The notes under the pieces were generated by a model. The model was given only the letters and a program-made list of their open reading frames with translations. It was not told the origin of the DNA and ran no database searches. Both the position numbers and the translations under genes were made by a program. DNA of 64,000 nt from Nannochloropsis salina CCMP1776 (lineage: Eukaryota > Sar > Eustigmatophyceae > Eustigmatales > Monodopsidaceae). The stretch spans positions 470 to 64,469 of the forward strand of contig SDOX01000126.1 in assembly GCA_004565275.1 (NCBI GenBank), given 5' to 3'. Of the stretch, positions 10,821 to 22,250 are shown in pieces. Numbering within the stretch: the stretch's first letter is position 1; each line of letters begins with the position of its first letter.

Positions 10821-13138
10821 TCTTGCAGGGTTCCTTGTGGTCTGGAATAATATTTTTTAGAGTATTGAAGCCCATGTGGTTAGCATACAGAACCCGGGAC
10901 GCGACGAGCCTCCACCTCGACCTCGCTGCTTCCTCGCCGACAACGCAGCGCACAAGGGCCGTGTTCGCCTTTTAGGGGAGCTTTTCTTTTTTTCCCCCCC
11001 ATGCAAAGCCCATCACGTGCATGCGAATGATAACGATTGTCCCAATTTAAATGGCTATCAAATCAAAAATTGAATGCAGTTCTCTGCATTGCGTGTTACG
11101 TGTACCCAGGCAACCTCCTCACCCAAGTCAGTCGCCTACTACTAGTAGCAGTACAGGGCGTGCTGGGTGCCTAATTCCATGCATGATTGCTCTCACATTG
11201 AATCAATGGGTCCGGCCTATCGAGTTTCTAAAATGTTCTAGCGTTATGTCATTACTGTAGTGCTGAGAAGGTCGTCAAGGCTGGCGTCGCTGTGGTTCAA
11301 ATTTTCTGACTGTTGCACTCCTTATTTGCCCATTTTTATCAATGATTGAGCAGAAAATTGACTTTAGGTCTAACATTCATCATGAACAAGCATCTTTAAG
11401 ATAGAATTCTAACTGGACGTAGAGACTTCTTCATTAAATTTCCTTAATTTTTAAAATCGTTTATTCCAATTCCTCTTCTTCATTTTCGTATGTCCATTTC
11501 GATTTTGTATTTTGCGATTCGTTGATTTTCTTTATGCAATTGATAGAAATAAGAGACTATTTTCTCAGAACTTTTTGTTTGCTTAATTTTTTCAACACCT
11601 TTTAATGAGATTTACATAGAATTTCTTAGGTTTGGAGTGCATACACAATATTGCTCGCAAAGGTTGAGCGGGGATATGTTCGAGGAATTTTACCCCGATT
11701 GAATTAGTAATTGCCTGCACATCCACAGAGCATCTTGTATCGTGATAAACACACCGAATCCAAAAATGAGTTGAATACATTTCGGTGGCATGCCCATCAT
11801 TGTAAAGATTTCTCATCGTGCTAAGATATATGGAGCGTGAATAATAGTTGTCCTTGAGTTTTGTTACGTAAACGTATCTACACACAGTTCAAAGAGTGCC
11901 TACAATATTAATTTTACCAAGGTGACATTCGCAAACGCACGAGCTACGTTCGGTGGAAGTGGCTCGAAAAATCGCCAAACGATTTTTGGGTCAAATGACT
12001 GAAAAAGAGTTGTGCTTTATAATAAAGTCTTCAACAAGGGCGACGAGCTTACAAAAATTAGCACATATTGTGTCTGGTGCATAAGTAGACATTTCATTAC
12101 AGTTCTTTACTTCAACCGGCAAGTTGTGGTAGCTGTGGTCTGGCGCAGAAACCATAAACCACACATTGAAGAAAAATGGAGCAGAGGAAAACATTACAAT
12201 GAAAAATATCATTCGAGACCGCTGTTGCAGTCTTGTGTGAAAGGTTGGAAGACTGAAGGCTTGACTAAATGAGGAAACATGCTATGAGGAATAGAAGGTT
12301 GAGTGAGGAGGCCTCCACCACTTCGCGGCCATAAAGCTTTTGTAACAAGAAGCTGACATATGTACTGAGATCTCATATCACCAATCGAAGGGGAAAGCAG
12401 AGGTGTGGTAACGCCGAGACAAAATTAAGAGAAAATGTGGTACGCATCTGTCCTAGCTGGCTACCCGGAACCATAGATGCAAAGATATCCCCCGAGAATT
12501 TCCGAATACTCCGACGACCGAACCATAAGGTCCATGTCACGAACTCAATAAAGATGCACACCCCGTGCAGAAGCTATGTAAAGCATCGCGCATTCGCGCA
12601 TTCATGATACTGAACCAGTGCGAGGTAGTAAATTGTCCTTTTATTTGCCGATGTGCTCCCATTTCCTTTCGTGAGTGAGGCATGTTTCTTGCTCAACATT
12701 ACAGGTCAAAGCACCTCTTTGCTTGAAAAGCGAAGTAGGAGAGTTTCTTCTTGCCTCTAGAAAATTTGCGCTCTTCAGTTTTTCATCACTGCTCTAATCA
12801 TACAAGATGTGTCCTTATCCAGATTCTAGAGATAATTTCTGGCTTCTGGTTTCCGCATTGGATTCAGTGACGTCACTTGGAGTATTACGGGAAGCATCAT
12901 TACTTGAATCCTCGATTTGTGACTTTGGATTTCACAGTCACGCTACGGACATTGCCAGGTCTCTCCTCTCCATTCTTGGCCTTCAATGTCCTGTTTGTGG
13001 GGAATCGTGATCGCCATTTTGAGCTGCGGAATACATACATCAGCGTTTCCGCGCGGCGATGATGTAGCTTCCCAATGGATCGACAAGTGTGAAGCGGTGA
13101 GTCTGTCCTCTCTATCCTGAAAAGCATCGTTTCTCCGA
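10821..13138. other. Intergenic region between divergent SART3 and CNNM-A genes
   Basis: This is about 2.3 kb, AT-rich compared with the flanking genes (11050-12700 especially). Open frames here are short, mostly start at non-ATG codons and show no domain. It probably holds both promoters and long UTRs. A perfect TGACGTCA palindrome sits at 12868-12875. Confidence 0.5.
12868..12875. promoter_or_regulatory. Possible bZIP/CRE site upstream of CNNM-A
   Basis: Perfect 8-bp palindrome TGACGTCA, 264 bp before the proposed ATG of the first CNNM gene. The same palindrome lies upstream of the second CNNM gene. A third copy in the window is inside helicase coding sequence, so chance is not excluded. 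Confidence 0.25.
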
Positions 13139-16100
13139 ATGCATACCGATCCAAACTTTTTCCCTTTTCTCCCATTTGGACTATTCATGACCTTTCAACC
13201 TGTAATCCAATGTCTCCCGAAGGCTTTAGCGCTTCGCTACCAGGACTCCCAGGCTGCACCTTTCTGCAATGATTTGCTTCGACACATCTTTCTCATTGTG
13301 TCGCCAAAAATCGGTGATAGAAGTGGAAACTACGATCTCGAAGCTGTGGACACATTTGGCATAGACATGACAAGCCACAGCTGGACTGAGGAGGGAGCGA
13401 CGGGGAGGAGGAAGCCAAAACGTCCCGAGCGGCCTGACATGCGGGAGGAACCGCAGACGCTGGCATTACCGACGGGACGAAATAAAGCAAAAATCGGTGA
13501 AAAAGGGGAAGAAAAACCTTTACCTGGCCGGCGGTCTTTGAGGGTGAAGCATTCGAGTCGCATGGGGGGCCCCCTGGACACAGATAGCAGGGGGTTCACC
13601 GAGTTCAAAGAGTGAGTGCGGCGGGCGAAGGAGGAGGACTGAAGGAATCCCGATAGAAAGAAGATCAGAGCTTGAAGATCCACAGCATTGAAACGGGCTC
13701 ACTCGTGATTGCTCCTCTCTCTGCCCTCCTCCCTCCATCCCGCCCCGTGGCCCCTCAGAGTCAAAGACTTCGTCAACCTGGGCCTCGCCTTGATCTGCGT
13801 CCTGTTCGCTGCCTTAGCCTCGGGGCTGACAATCGGGCTCCTTTCCATCGACACGCTCGACTTGGAGATCAAGCAGCGCGCTGGCACCCCTACGGACAAG
13901 CACCACGCCGCCTCCATCCTCCCCCTCCTCGCCCATCGACACCTGCTTCTGGTCACGCTCCTTCTGTTCAACTCCATGGCTGCCGAGGCCCTACCCCTAG
14001 CTCTAGGCGAGCTCGTGCCAGGCTACATTGCTGTCATCCTCTCGGTTACCGCCGTCCTTTTTTTCGGGGTACGACGCACTTCTTGCCCTTCTTTCCTCCC
14101 CCGTCTATGGCCCTCCCTCCCTTTCTTTCTCCTCTTCCTCTGGGACGGGCCCTTTCTTAGAACTATATAACGATCCGTTTGCAGCTTCTTTCGGCGCGGG
14201 TCAGAAAACCTCCCAAAATCTGTACACACGCCCTCTCTGCCTTCCCTTCTTCCCTCCCCAGGAGATCCTCCCCTCCGCCGTCTTCTTGGGTCCGAATCAG
14301 CTCAAGCTCGGCTCTCGCATGACCCCAGTGGTCTGGGGCCTCATCTTCCTTTTCTTCCCCATCGCGTGGCCTATCTCCCTGGCCCTGGACAAAGTCCTGG
14401 GGGGCGGGAGCGAGGGCGGGAGGGAGGGAGAGGACGGCGGGGGGGAGAGTGGACACGGGGGTGCCAAGCGCTACTCACGCGAAGAGCTGGCTGCTCTGAT
14501 CGAGATCCACCACGACAAGACAGAGCGGGCCAGGGATAGGGGGGTGGGGAAAGGGATGTTCATATCCTGGGTTGCGAAGGGGCGGGCGGGGAGGAAGACG
14601 AAGGCGGGGAAGGCGGCGGGAGGGGCGCGAAAGACGGAGCAACCTGAGTTGGAGGGGGAAGAAGGAAGAAAAGAAGCGGCAGAGGCGTCGCAGGATGGGG
14701 AGGGATCCATTTTTGGAGGCGCGGTGGGCACAAACGGGCCGGCCGACGATTCCCCCCTCCTTCCCCCTGCGAAGGCGGGGACCCGGCTGAGCAGAGCCTC
14801 CTCCGCCACCTCCTTCGCGGTGCCTTTTCCCGCCCCGCCGCCCCTCATCGCCCGGCAATCCTCAGGCCACGTCTCGTCCCTTGCCTTCGCCAGCCCGCTC
14901 TCCCCCCCCCCCGTCCAAGCCCCCTCCCCTCCCTTCCTCCCAGTCCAGCACCTCGCTCCTGCCTCCCCCTTGCCCCTCCCTCCTCACCCACCGAGAGGTC
15001 TCCCTCGTCCTCTCCTCTCTGCACATGATGGACAGACAGGTGGCAGAGTGCATGACTCCCTGGTCCGACGTGTGCTGTGTGGCCATCCCCCCCTCCCTCC
15101 CTCCCTCCCATCCCTACCTCCCCCCCGAGCTACTGCCTTCCCTCCTCGAGTCCGGCTTCACTCGCGTCCCAGTCTACCAGCGCCTGCCCGAGGAGGCCGA
15201 AAAGCAGGAAGGGCGTGCGAGCCAGCGGTGGCTGCGGGGGTACGTGTACACCAAGCCGAAGAGCACGGGGGGCAGGAGGGACGGGGCCAGGGGGGAGGGT
15301 CGGGACGGAAAAGACTTGCGAGTCCGCGGTCCCCTCCTGGTCTCCTCGGAGTGCCCCCTGCTCCTGCTTCTGGAGGCCTTCCAGCAGAGCCACGCCCACA
15401 TCGCGGTGGTGGTGGACACGGTGAGGAGAGCTGGGGGGAGGGGGGGACGGAGGGCGACGGGCTTCGGGGGGAAAGGGGCCGGGAGAGGGGCGGAGGGAGC
15501 GTGGCTTGGCACCTCCTGACTTTTACTGGCCCTTTGCCTGCCCTTCGTTCTCCTTTCCCCTACCTGCAGAGGACGGACTTCCCGGAAGAGGCAGCCTCGC
15601 GCCTCCTGTGCGGCCTGCCCCTTGCCTCGGAGCCCTTGGGCCTTATCACCCTCCAAGACGTGCTGGCACAGCTCCTCCAAGAAGAAGTGATAGAAGAGGA
15701 CCGGTTGGAGGGGCTGTTGGAGGAGGACGAGGGGGAGCAAGAGGAGGAGGGGGAGCAAGAGGAGGAGGAGGAGGAGCGCCAAGGATCAATACCCGCGTCG
15801 TCTGGGCGGAATGAGGAAGACGCGGGAGGAAAGTCGCTGGGCCTGGGCAGGCAAAAACATCATGAGGGGTGGCCTGAAGGAGGAAAAGCGGATGCGCGGG
15901 GGGGAAGGCAGGAGGAAGACGGGGAGATGCAAGTGGTCGGCTTCACCCGGCATGGGTCCTCAATCGCCCTGCTGAATACATCTCAGACGATGGTTTCGTC
16001 TTCTTCCTCCACCTGGGAGCCACGTCAACTTGCCACAGCACGTAGCCTATTCAACGTGTCGGCTTCTCCTGAACCGATGATCGCCTCTCTGAGCTCTGTT

Positions 16101-16382
16101 CGGCCTTCAAAAGAAAAAAGCACAGGAAGGAAGGATATCGATTTTGCGAGCCACAGCGAGAAGAATCAAGTGACTGGGGATAAGAGCCCCCAGCAGACTT
16201 CGAAATGGTGGATACCGCTCTGGGGGAATCGCATGGATAGCAGGGGTGCGGATGCGAGAAAGAAGGAGGCTGAGAAGGGTGGAGCGAGAGAGAGGAAGGC
16301 CCAGGGGCACGATCAAGGAAAAGGAGGTCGCAGGGGGGGTCGGGAAGACCAGTCACTCACTATGGAACTTTCATCACTGTGA
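13139..16382 (+). CDS. CNNM/DUF21-CBS membrane protein, copy A
   Basis: Probable magnesium or divalent-metal transporter of the CNNM/Mam3/plant CBSDUF family. Exons: 13139-13611, 13759-14068, 14262-15420 and 15570-16382, with GT-AG introns. The DUF21 domain has four membrane segments (LALICVLFAALASGL; HLLLVTLLLFNSMAAEALPL; YIAVILSVTAVLFFG; TPVVWGLIFLFFPIAWPISL) and the family block EILPSAVFLGPNQLKLGSRM. An AKRYSREELAALIEIH linker helix follows, then a CBS pair (REVSLVLSSLHMMDRQVAEC; GLITLQDVLAQLL) and an acidic tail. Expected size is about 917 residues. Exon 3 changes frame by one base between the linker and the CBS region. An 11-C run at 14902-14912 is the likely site, either a sequencing/assembly length error or a real lesion. 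The N-terminal exon has no clear homology. Confidence 0.82.
14015..14119 (+). repeat. Paralog-conserved tract across exon 2/intron 2 (CNNM-A)
   Basis: Aligned with 18375-18479 at a constant 4,360-bp offset. In the first 100 bp I count three mismatches, although almost half of that tract is intron. Flanking exon sequence is visibly more diverged. This is a likely gene-conversion patch. Confidence 0.7.
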
Positions 16383-17357
16383 GGATCGATTGTAAGGACA
16401 GCTCTCCCAAACAAACGTAATATGTTCTCTTTCTATCAGCCTTTCTCGAAGGAAAAGCAATAAAAGGGGAGGAAAGACTTACAAATGGAGGCTGGGGGCA
16501 TCGCAAGGTAGGGTAGAACTCAATCGAAAAGCAAGCTCATAGAATGCCTGCTTCATGTCAAGAAAGGGAGCTCCAGTTCATACATATTTTTGATAAAATG
16601 TGAAAAAAAGGGGGAAAATCCAAGTTATTTTTGTTGACACAAATTGTGCGCGGAAGGTCTCTCCTCCGGGATTTCATAGTCACATTTTTCGTTGTACATC
16701 TCATGTTTGACTTCGATAGCAAGACCATCTGCGATATTATTAAGCCTGGCAAAGGATCGGGCCACTAGGATGTAAAAAATGGTGTCAGCGTCATAAAAAT
16801 GCAGAAGAAGCATAGGGGCGGGAGTTGGCGGCATTCCACTCCGTGTTCGGGATGACGTCATGGCCTCGTTAGGCTATGCCATATACCACTTCTGTTCAAA
16901 ATAAATCGTGTCCTGGCACAATCGCCTTCTGCACTTCCCACGCTGGCCGTAGCACTTTTTGTCATGTGGGGCGGCATGATTTCATCTCTTTGAAGCAGTA
17001 TTTACAAGGGATGGTGAGATCGATTCCGAGGCGCATCTGTTAACAAATTCAAAGATGCCATGAATCTCCGAGCGCCTGCCGTCAAACGAGATATAAGGAC
17101 TGCCCTCCGAAGAAGGTGATGGCAGGGTGACAAATGTATTTAATTGCTGGGCGGCGACATTATTTGTGCATCCTTCACTCCATCTAATTCGGATGTCTTT
17201 GTTCTCGTCGATTTGACCAACAGCCGTCGACTTCGGGTTAGAGGGGAACTCAAGGGGTTTTGCTGCAGTTTGATCTGAACCTCGATTCGCACAAGAATTT
17301 TGAATTGTAAACATCTTGACCATACACAAAACTTACCATACTGGTGTCGCACAGGAA
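16383..17357. other. Spacer between the tandem CNNM genes
   Basis: About 1 kb. A possible polyadenylation signal (aataaaag) for copy A lies near 16459. The remainder has short frames only. A perfect TGACGTCA palindrome lies at 16853-16860. Confidence 0.5.
16853..16860. promoter_or_regulatory. Possible bZIP/CRE site upstream of CNNM-B
   Basis: Perfect TGACGTCA, about 500 bp before the ATG at 17358, mirroring the site upstream of copy A. Assigned by motif only. Confidence 0.22.
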
Positions 17358-20300
17358 ATGGTATTACGACTCCTACCTTATAGCAATACAGTTTTATACA
17401 AGTCCAACGGCCATGAGAACATTTTGACAGCCTCTACCTCGGCTCCAATCGTGAGACGCAGCACGGTCAGCGATATCAGAAAAAGGATTTTCAATCATGT
17501 ATGGACCGTCCTTCTTTGTGTGCTACTCTTGCCGAAAATGGCCACGGCGTCATTTTCCCTCGTCAAATTCCTAGAGGGCACTGTCTTGGCTGAAAGCTAT
17601 CCAGGCCCGTCGTCTTCGTATCTTCGCACTAGCCACGGACGAAAGCACCGCTACCCAGCTGTACTTGAACAAGATGAGGTGTCTCGAGATGAAGTGCGGA
17701 GGCAGGAACCGAGTTGGAGGGGGGGGTCGGGGAGGGCGATCGATGCGCGGGATATTCACGGGGGAGGGAAGCGTGAGGAGCGCGATGAGTGGCTCGAGCA
17801 ATGTTTCGCGGTGAGTCCCCTCGGCCATCCACATGATTATGCGCATGCAATATACGTTTGCATGTTTTGGGGGAACTGACTTCTTCCCTACCCCCCGCAA
17901 CGGCTCCTGTGCCCCCTCTCTCGGCAGGTCCTTGCTCGCCATCCCGACGCCTCAGCCCTTTGTCACAGCCTCGCGCGCCCTCGGGCCGCCCACTCCGCGC
18001 TCGATGCGTCGATGGACAGCACCGACTTCGGCCCCTCTGTCCCTCCTCGGTCACACGCCTCCTCCAGAGCCCTCCACGCCACCATACAGGACAGTAACGG
18101 ATTCGCCACTTTTCAAACCCCCTCGAGCTGGATCCACCTAGGGCTCGCCTTCGCGTGTGTGATGGCCGCGGCCATCGCCAGCGGGCTCACCATCGGACTC
18201 ATGTCCATCGAACCGCTCGAGCTTGAGATCAAGGAGCGGATCGGAACGGTGGAGGAGCGCAGCCAGGCCCACCGCCTCCTCCCCCTCCTGAACCGGCGGC
18301 ACCTCCTCCTTGTCACCCTCCTCCTCTTCAACGCCGCAGCCGCCGAGGCTCTTCCCCTCTTCCTTGATGCTCTGGTGCCAGGCTACATTGCTGTCATCCT
18401 CTCGGTTACCGCCGTCCTTTTTTTCGGGGTAGGAGGCACTTCTTGCCCTTCTTTCATCCCCCGTCTATGGCCCTTCCTCCCCCCCCCCCGCCCTCGTCCC
18501 CTCCCGTCATTCCCTTTCCCTGATTGACATGTTTTTGGTCTGGGCCATAGTCAGGGCTAGGAGCTTACCCTTCCAGCATGAAATTTTAAAACTGATTGTC
18601 CCGCCTGGCCCCCTTTCTTTCCAGGAAATTTTCCCCTCGGCCATCTTCTTGGGTCCGAACCAGCTCAAGCTCGGCTCTCGCATGACCCCAGTGGTCTGGT
18701 GCCTCATCTGCTTCTTTTTCCCCATCGCGTGCCCCATTGCTTGGTGCTTGGACAGGTTCCTCGGTGAGATGGAGGGGGAAAAGGCCCCCCGAAAAGGGGC
18801 CCGGGAAGAAGGGAGAAAGGAAGGAAGGGCGGAGTGTGCCGGTTAAACGCCCTCCTTCTCCCTCGCGCTCACTCTCCCTCCCTCCCCGACTCAGGCGACG
18901 AGCACGGGCACGGAAAGCGCTACTCTCGGGAGGAGCTCTCAGCCCTGATGGAGATCCACCTCAAGCAAAGACGAGGAGGGAAGAACGGCGACAAGGCGGA
19001 CGAGGCGGAGGCCACCCCGGGAGCTTCTCCCTCCCTCGTGCCCTCCTCCTCCCTCGCACTCGCCCCGGCGGGAAAGCGGACGCCGGCCTTGCTCTCTCTC
19101 CACACCGCCTCCTCCTTCCTGCCCTCCGCCCTCACCTCCCACGCCCTCCTGGCCAACGCCTCGCCCCTCTCCCCGCCCGAAGTCAGACTCGAGGAGGATG
19201 CACAGGACGGGGGCAAGAAAGGCCGACGGACCAAGAAAGGGAAAAACCCCAACCAAGGGCAGTCCTCGCACTCCCCAGGGCCGGTTCCGCCCGCCGCGGG
19301 CTCCTTCGCCCCCCCCGCCCCCCACTCCACCCTCCTCTCCAAGCGCGAGGTAGACATCGTGGTAGGGGTGCTACAGATCTCCAACAAGGTGGTGGCGGAC
19401 TGCATGGTGCCCTGGACAAGCGTCTGTTGTCTAGCAGTGGACGCGCCGCTCAACGAGGAAACGCTGGGGGCGATCCGAGCCGCTGGCTTCAGCCGACTGC
19501 CCGTGTGTTTTCGGCAGGGAGGGGGGAAGGAAGGAAGGGAGGGCGGGCGGGGAGGAGGTTCGGGGGGGGAAATGAACGGCACTCGAGAAGGTGCAGGGGC
19601 GTCAGGGAGGGAATGGAGGGAGGCAAGACGGGGAGAAATGTGGGTGGGAAAGCGGGAGGCGGCCTCGGTGTGCGGATACGTGCTGACCAAGTCGTTGATC
19701 GAAGTGGACCCCCACGCGGGCCTGACGGTGGGCGCGATGAAGAAGCGGCTGGTGCGTTGCCCCGTCGTGGTGGCGCCCTCCTGCCCCCTCATCGACATCC
19801 TCTCCACCTTTCAGCTCGGACACGCGCACCTGGCCCTGGTCAGTGAGGCACCGGAGGAGACTCTGGCCTGCCTGCTGGGCAAGGGCGAGGGCGAGGGCGG
19901 GCTCACGGCTGAGAGGACCGCGCCCGTGGGGATCATCACGCTGGAAGACGTGATGGAGATGATGCTCCAGACGGAGATCTGGGACGAGACAGATGTCAGG
20001 GAGAGGAAGGAGAGCGTGTTGACGGCGGAGGAGGAGGAAGAGGAGAAAGAAATGAGCGTGATGCCGACAGAGGGGAGACGCGAAGAAGCGCAGGGAGCTT
20101 CTAGAAGCATGCGATCCTTGTCGCTGAGGGCGCACAGGAAGGAACCTGGGGACGGGCCAGGAAGGGAGGGAGGGCAGGACGAAGGGCGGGGAGGCACCCC
20201 GTTCTCCGTGGGGAGGCATGCTAGCAAGTATGCCCACAGCCCCGCGCTCTTTCCGAACATCGCGCACAATCAGGACGGTAGCCCCGTCAGTACCAACGTG

Positions 20301-21032
20301 AGCAGCATGACGAGCAGCCAGTCCCAGCTGAGCCTGGCCCGGGGGCCCAGCAGCAACAAAAGCGTGATAATTTCCAGCGCCATGATGGGTCGCTATCCGT
20401 CCCTGCCCCTCTCCACCCCCACGGCTTCGGCAACCGCGCGTGCCCTGGCGGCAGCCGCAGCCGCTGCTGCCTTTGAAGAGGCCTCTCGGCGTCCTTCTCA
20501 TTCCTTGGGCGGAGACGCGACGGTCAACACCTCTCTCGGGCTCGGGCCTATCTCCTTTGTCTCCTCCACCTCGACCTCTTCTTCCACCGCCTCATCTAAC
20601 ACAGTATACAACTGGTTACGGCTCCGGCATGCGGTCAAGCGCTACAGTCGCGCGCAACTCGAACAGCTGATGCTGGACGTTGAGGAAGAGGCGGAGCGGG
20701 AGAGAGAGGTGGAAGGGACAACAAGGGGAACTATGGAGAGGGACGGGGGGAAAGCCGAGGGGGAGGAAGAGGGGCCAGAAGAGGACGGATGGGAGGGACA
20801 GGAAGAAGGGAGGACCCGGAAAGCAGGACCAGAGGAGGGAGCGGGCGGCGAGAGGGTCGTGCAGCTGCAGAAGTTGTCCACTGTCTTGCACCGTAGTTTT
20901 CGTGGGGGAAGCCTGCGCGTGATCCGGGAAGGGAGAAAGGAAGGTGAGGACGTCCACGCGGGTGCCATCGCCATACCTCCTGATGTTCAAGAGGCCAACC
21001 CCGAGCTGGTCGAGGAGCTTATGAAGGAGTGA
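17358..21032 (+). CDS. CNNM/DUF21-CBS membrane protein, copy B
   Basis: Second tandem member of the CNNM/Mam3 family, with intact phase through four exons: 17358-17810, 17928-18428, 18625-18763 and 18895-21032, about 1,076 residues. The start is the first in-frame ATG; the longer frame begins at TTG. Exon 1 has a hydrophobic segment (VWTVLLCVLLLPKMATASF) that may be a signal peptide or anchor. DUF21 follows with AACLs typical of the family (LLLFNAAAAEALPLFLDALV; EIFPSAIFLGPNQLKLGSRM), then HGHGKRYSREELSALMEIH and the CBS pair (KREVDIVVGVLQISNKVVAD; VGIITLEDVMEMMLQTEIWD). The long C-terminal part is low-complexity but contains a second linker-like motif, KRYSRAQLEQLM, near 20635. Copy B has an intron (18764-18894) where copy A reads straight through. 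Probable role is metal transport at a cell or endomembrane. Confidence 0.87.
18375..18479 (+). repeat. Paralog-conserved tract across exon 2/intron 2 (CNNM-B)
   Basis: Partner of 14015-14119. The same splice donor region and the first 46 or so intron bases are nearly identical, after which the introns diverge. A second near-identical stretch of about 60 bp starts at 18643 in the next exon. Confidence 0.7.
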
Positions 21033-22250
21033 GGCGCGGCTAGAGAAAGGCGCACGGGAAGGGCGCAGCATATCCGATGAGAACCAGAAGAGGAGTAAAA
21101 GTTGAACAACCGATCACAAAGGCCGCAGCGAAAGCAGGCCAATGAGGAGTGATATGGACAATTAAAAAAACACTCTGCAATCTGCAGGGATAGGTGATAT
21201 CTTTGGCATTGCATTGAAACCGCTGTGGTGTGGAAAGCGAATAATATAATCGTCGTATGAGACACCCTTTAATGATTGTTATCACATAGTTATCGGTTCC
21301 TCCCTCAGTCGAAAAAATGGTCCCATATTCCTTCATCTTTTCTTTGATCTTTGTGTGTCTCTCCTCCCCCAATCTCTCAAGATAAATGTTTTATAGCCCA
21401 AAGGCATAGAGTCTACGTTTTGTGGGCTGGTAAATGCACACGCTATGTCTTTTCGGTGCTCTATTTTCATTGATGTTCCTGCAGCTTTCTAAACCTAGGC
21501 GATTGCTGCTAAAAAGGAGGACAAAGGAGGGAGGAAAAGAAGAATATGAAAAGGACTGATGATACAGCAGAGGATAAGGTGGAATAAAAAGGAAGAGTGA
21601 GGGACTTGGTTGTGATGGGTGGGCTGGAGTAGTAGATTCATCAAGAAGGCCCCCCTAGAAATCTAATAAGAGAGTCCAGATAAAGGAGAGCATTTTAAAA
21701 AAGGAAAAAAATCGGAATTTATTGTGAAAGAGGGGTGTTCGTGTTCACGCTTTTAACTACTAGTAGGAGGTTGTGTTTGCTTGAGACGAGATTGCAAACC
21801 ACAAAGACCGTCAAACAAACAGCAATAGTAGCATATAGACTGTCAAACTATGTGAATACCTTCTAAAAATATTGTAGCATTTTATTCGGAGGTTTATATC
21901 TATAAAAGCTATTTGCGAGCTCGTGATATTGCTACGTTGCCAGCGCAAGCGTTACAAGTTCAAACTGCTTTCAAACAAAAAACGGATACATGACAACCCC
22001 TACAATCCTGACACCGAACCTGGCAAATAATGGAGCTGAATCCTTCTTGTCACGGGGGTAAATATAAGACTTTCAAAGAATACTCTGATGAGCATCCGAA
22101 TTCCTCGCCCCAAGTAGCAGGCCCTCATTTTCCCACTTATTCCGGACAGCTTTTCAGTCGAGCCCCCAGTTGACGCGGGGTTCACACATTTTTCCAGAGG
22201 CCCATGTGGGGTTTACACAAGCACAATAAATATATCTTTTCCAAAAATAA
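21033..22250. other. Intergenic region, no gene seen
   Basis: About 1.2 kb between the CNNM-B stop and the VPS9-gene ATG. It is AT-richer than the genes, with scattered short frames that lack domains. Confidence 0.5.
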
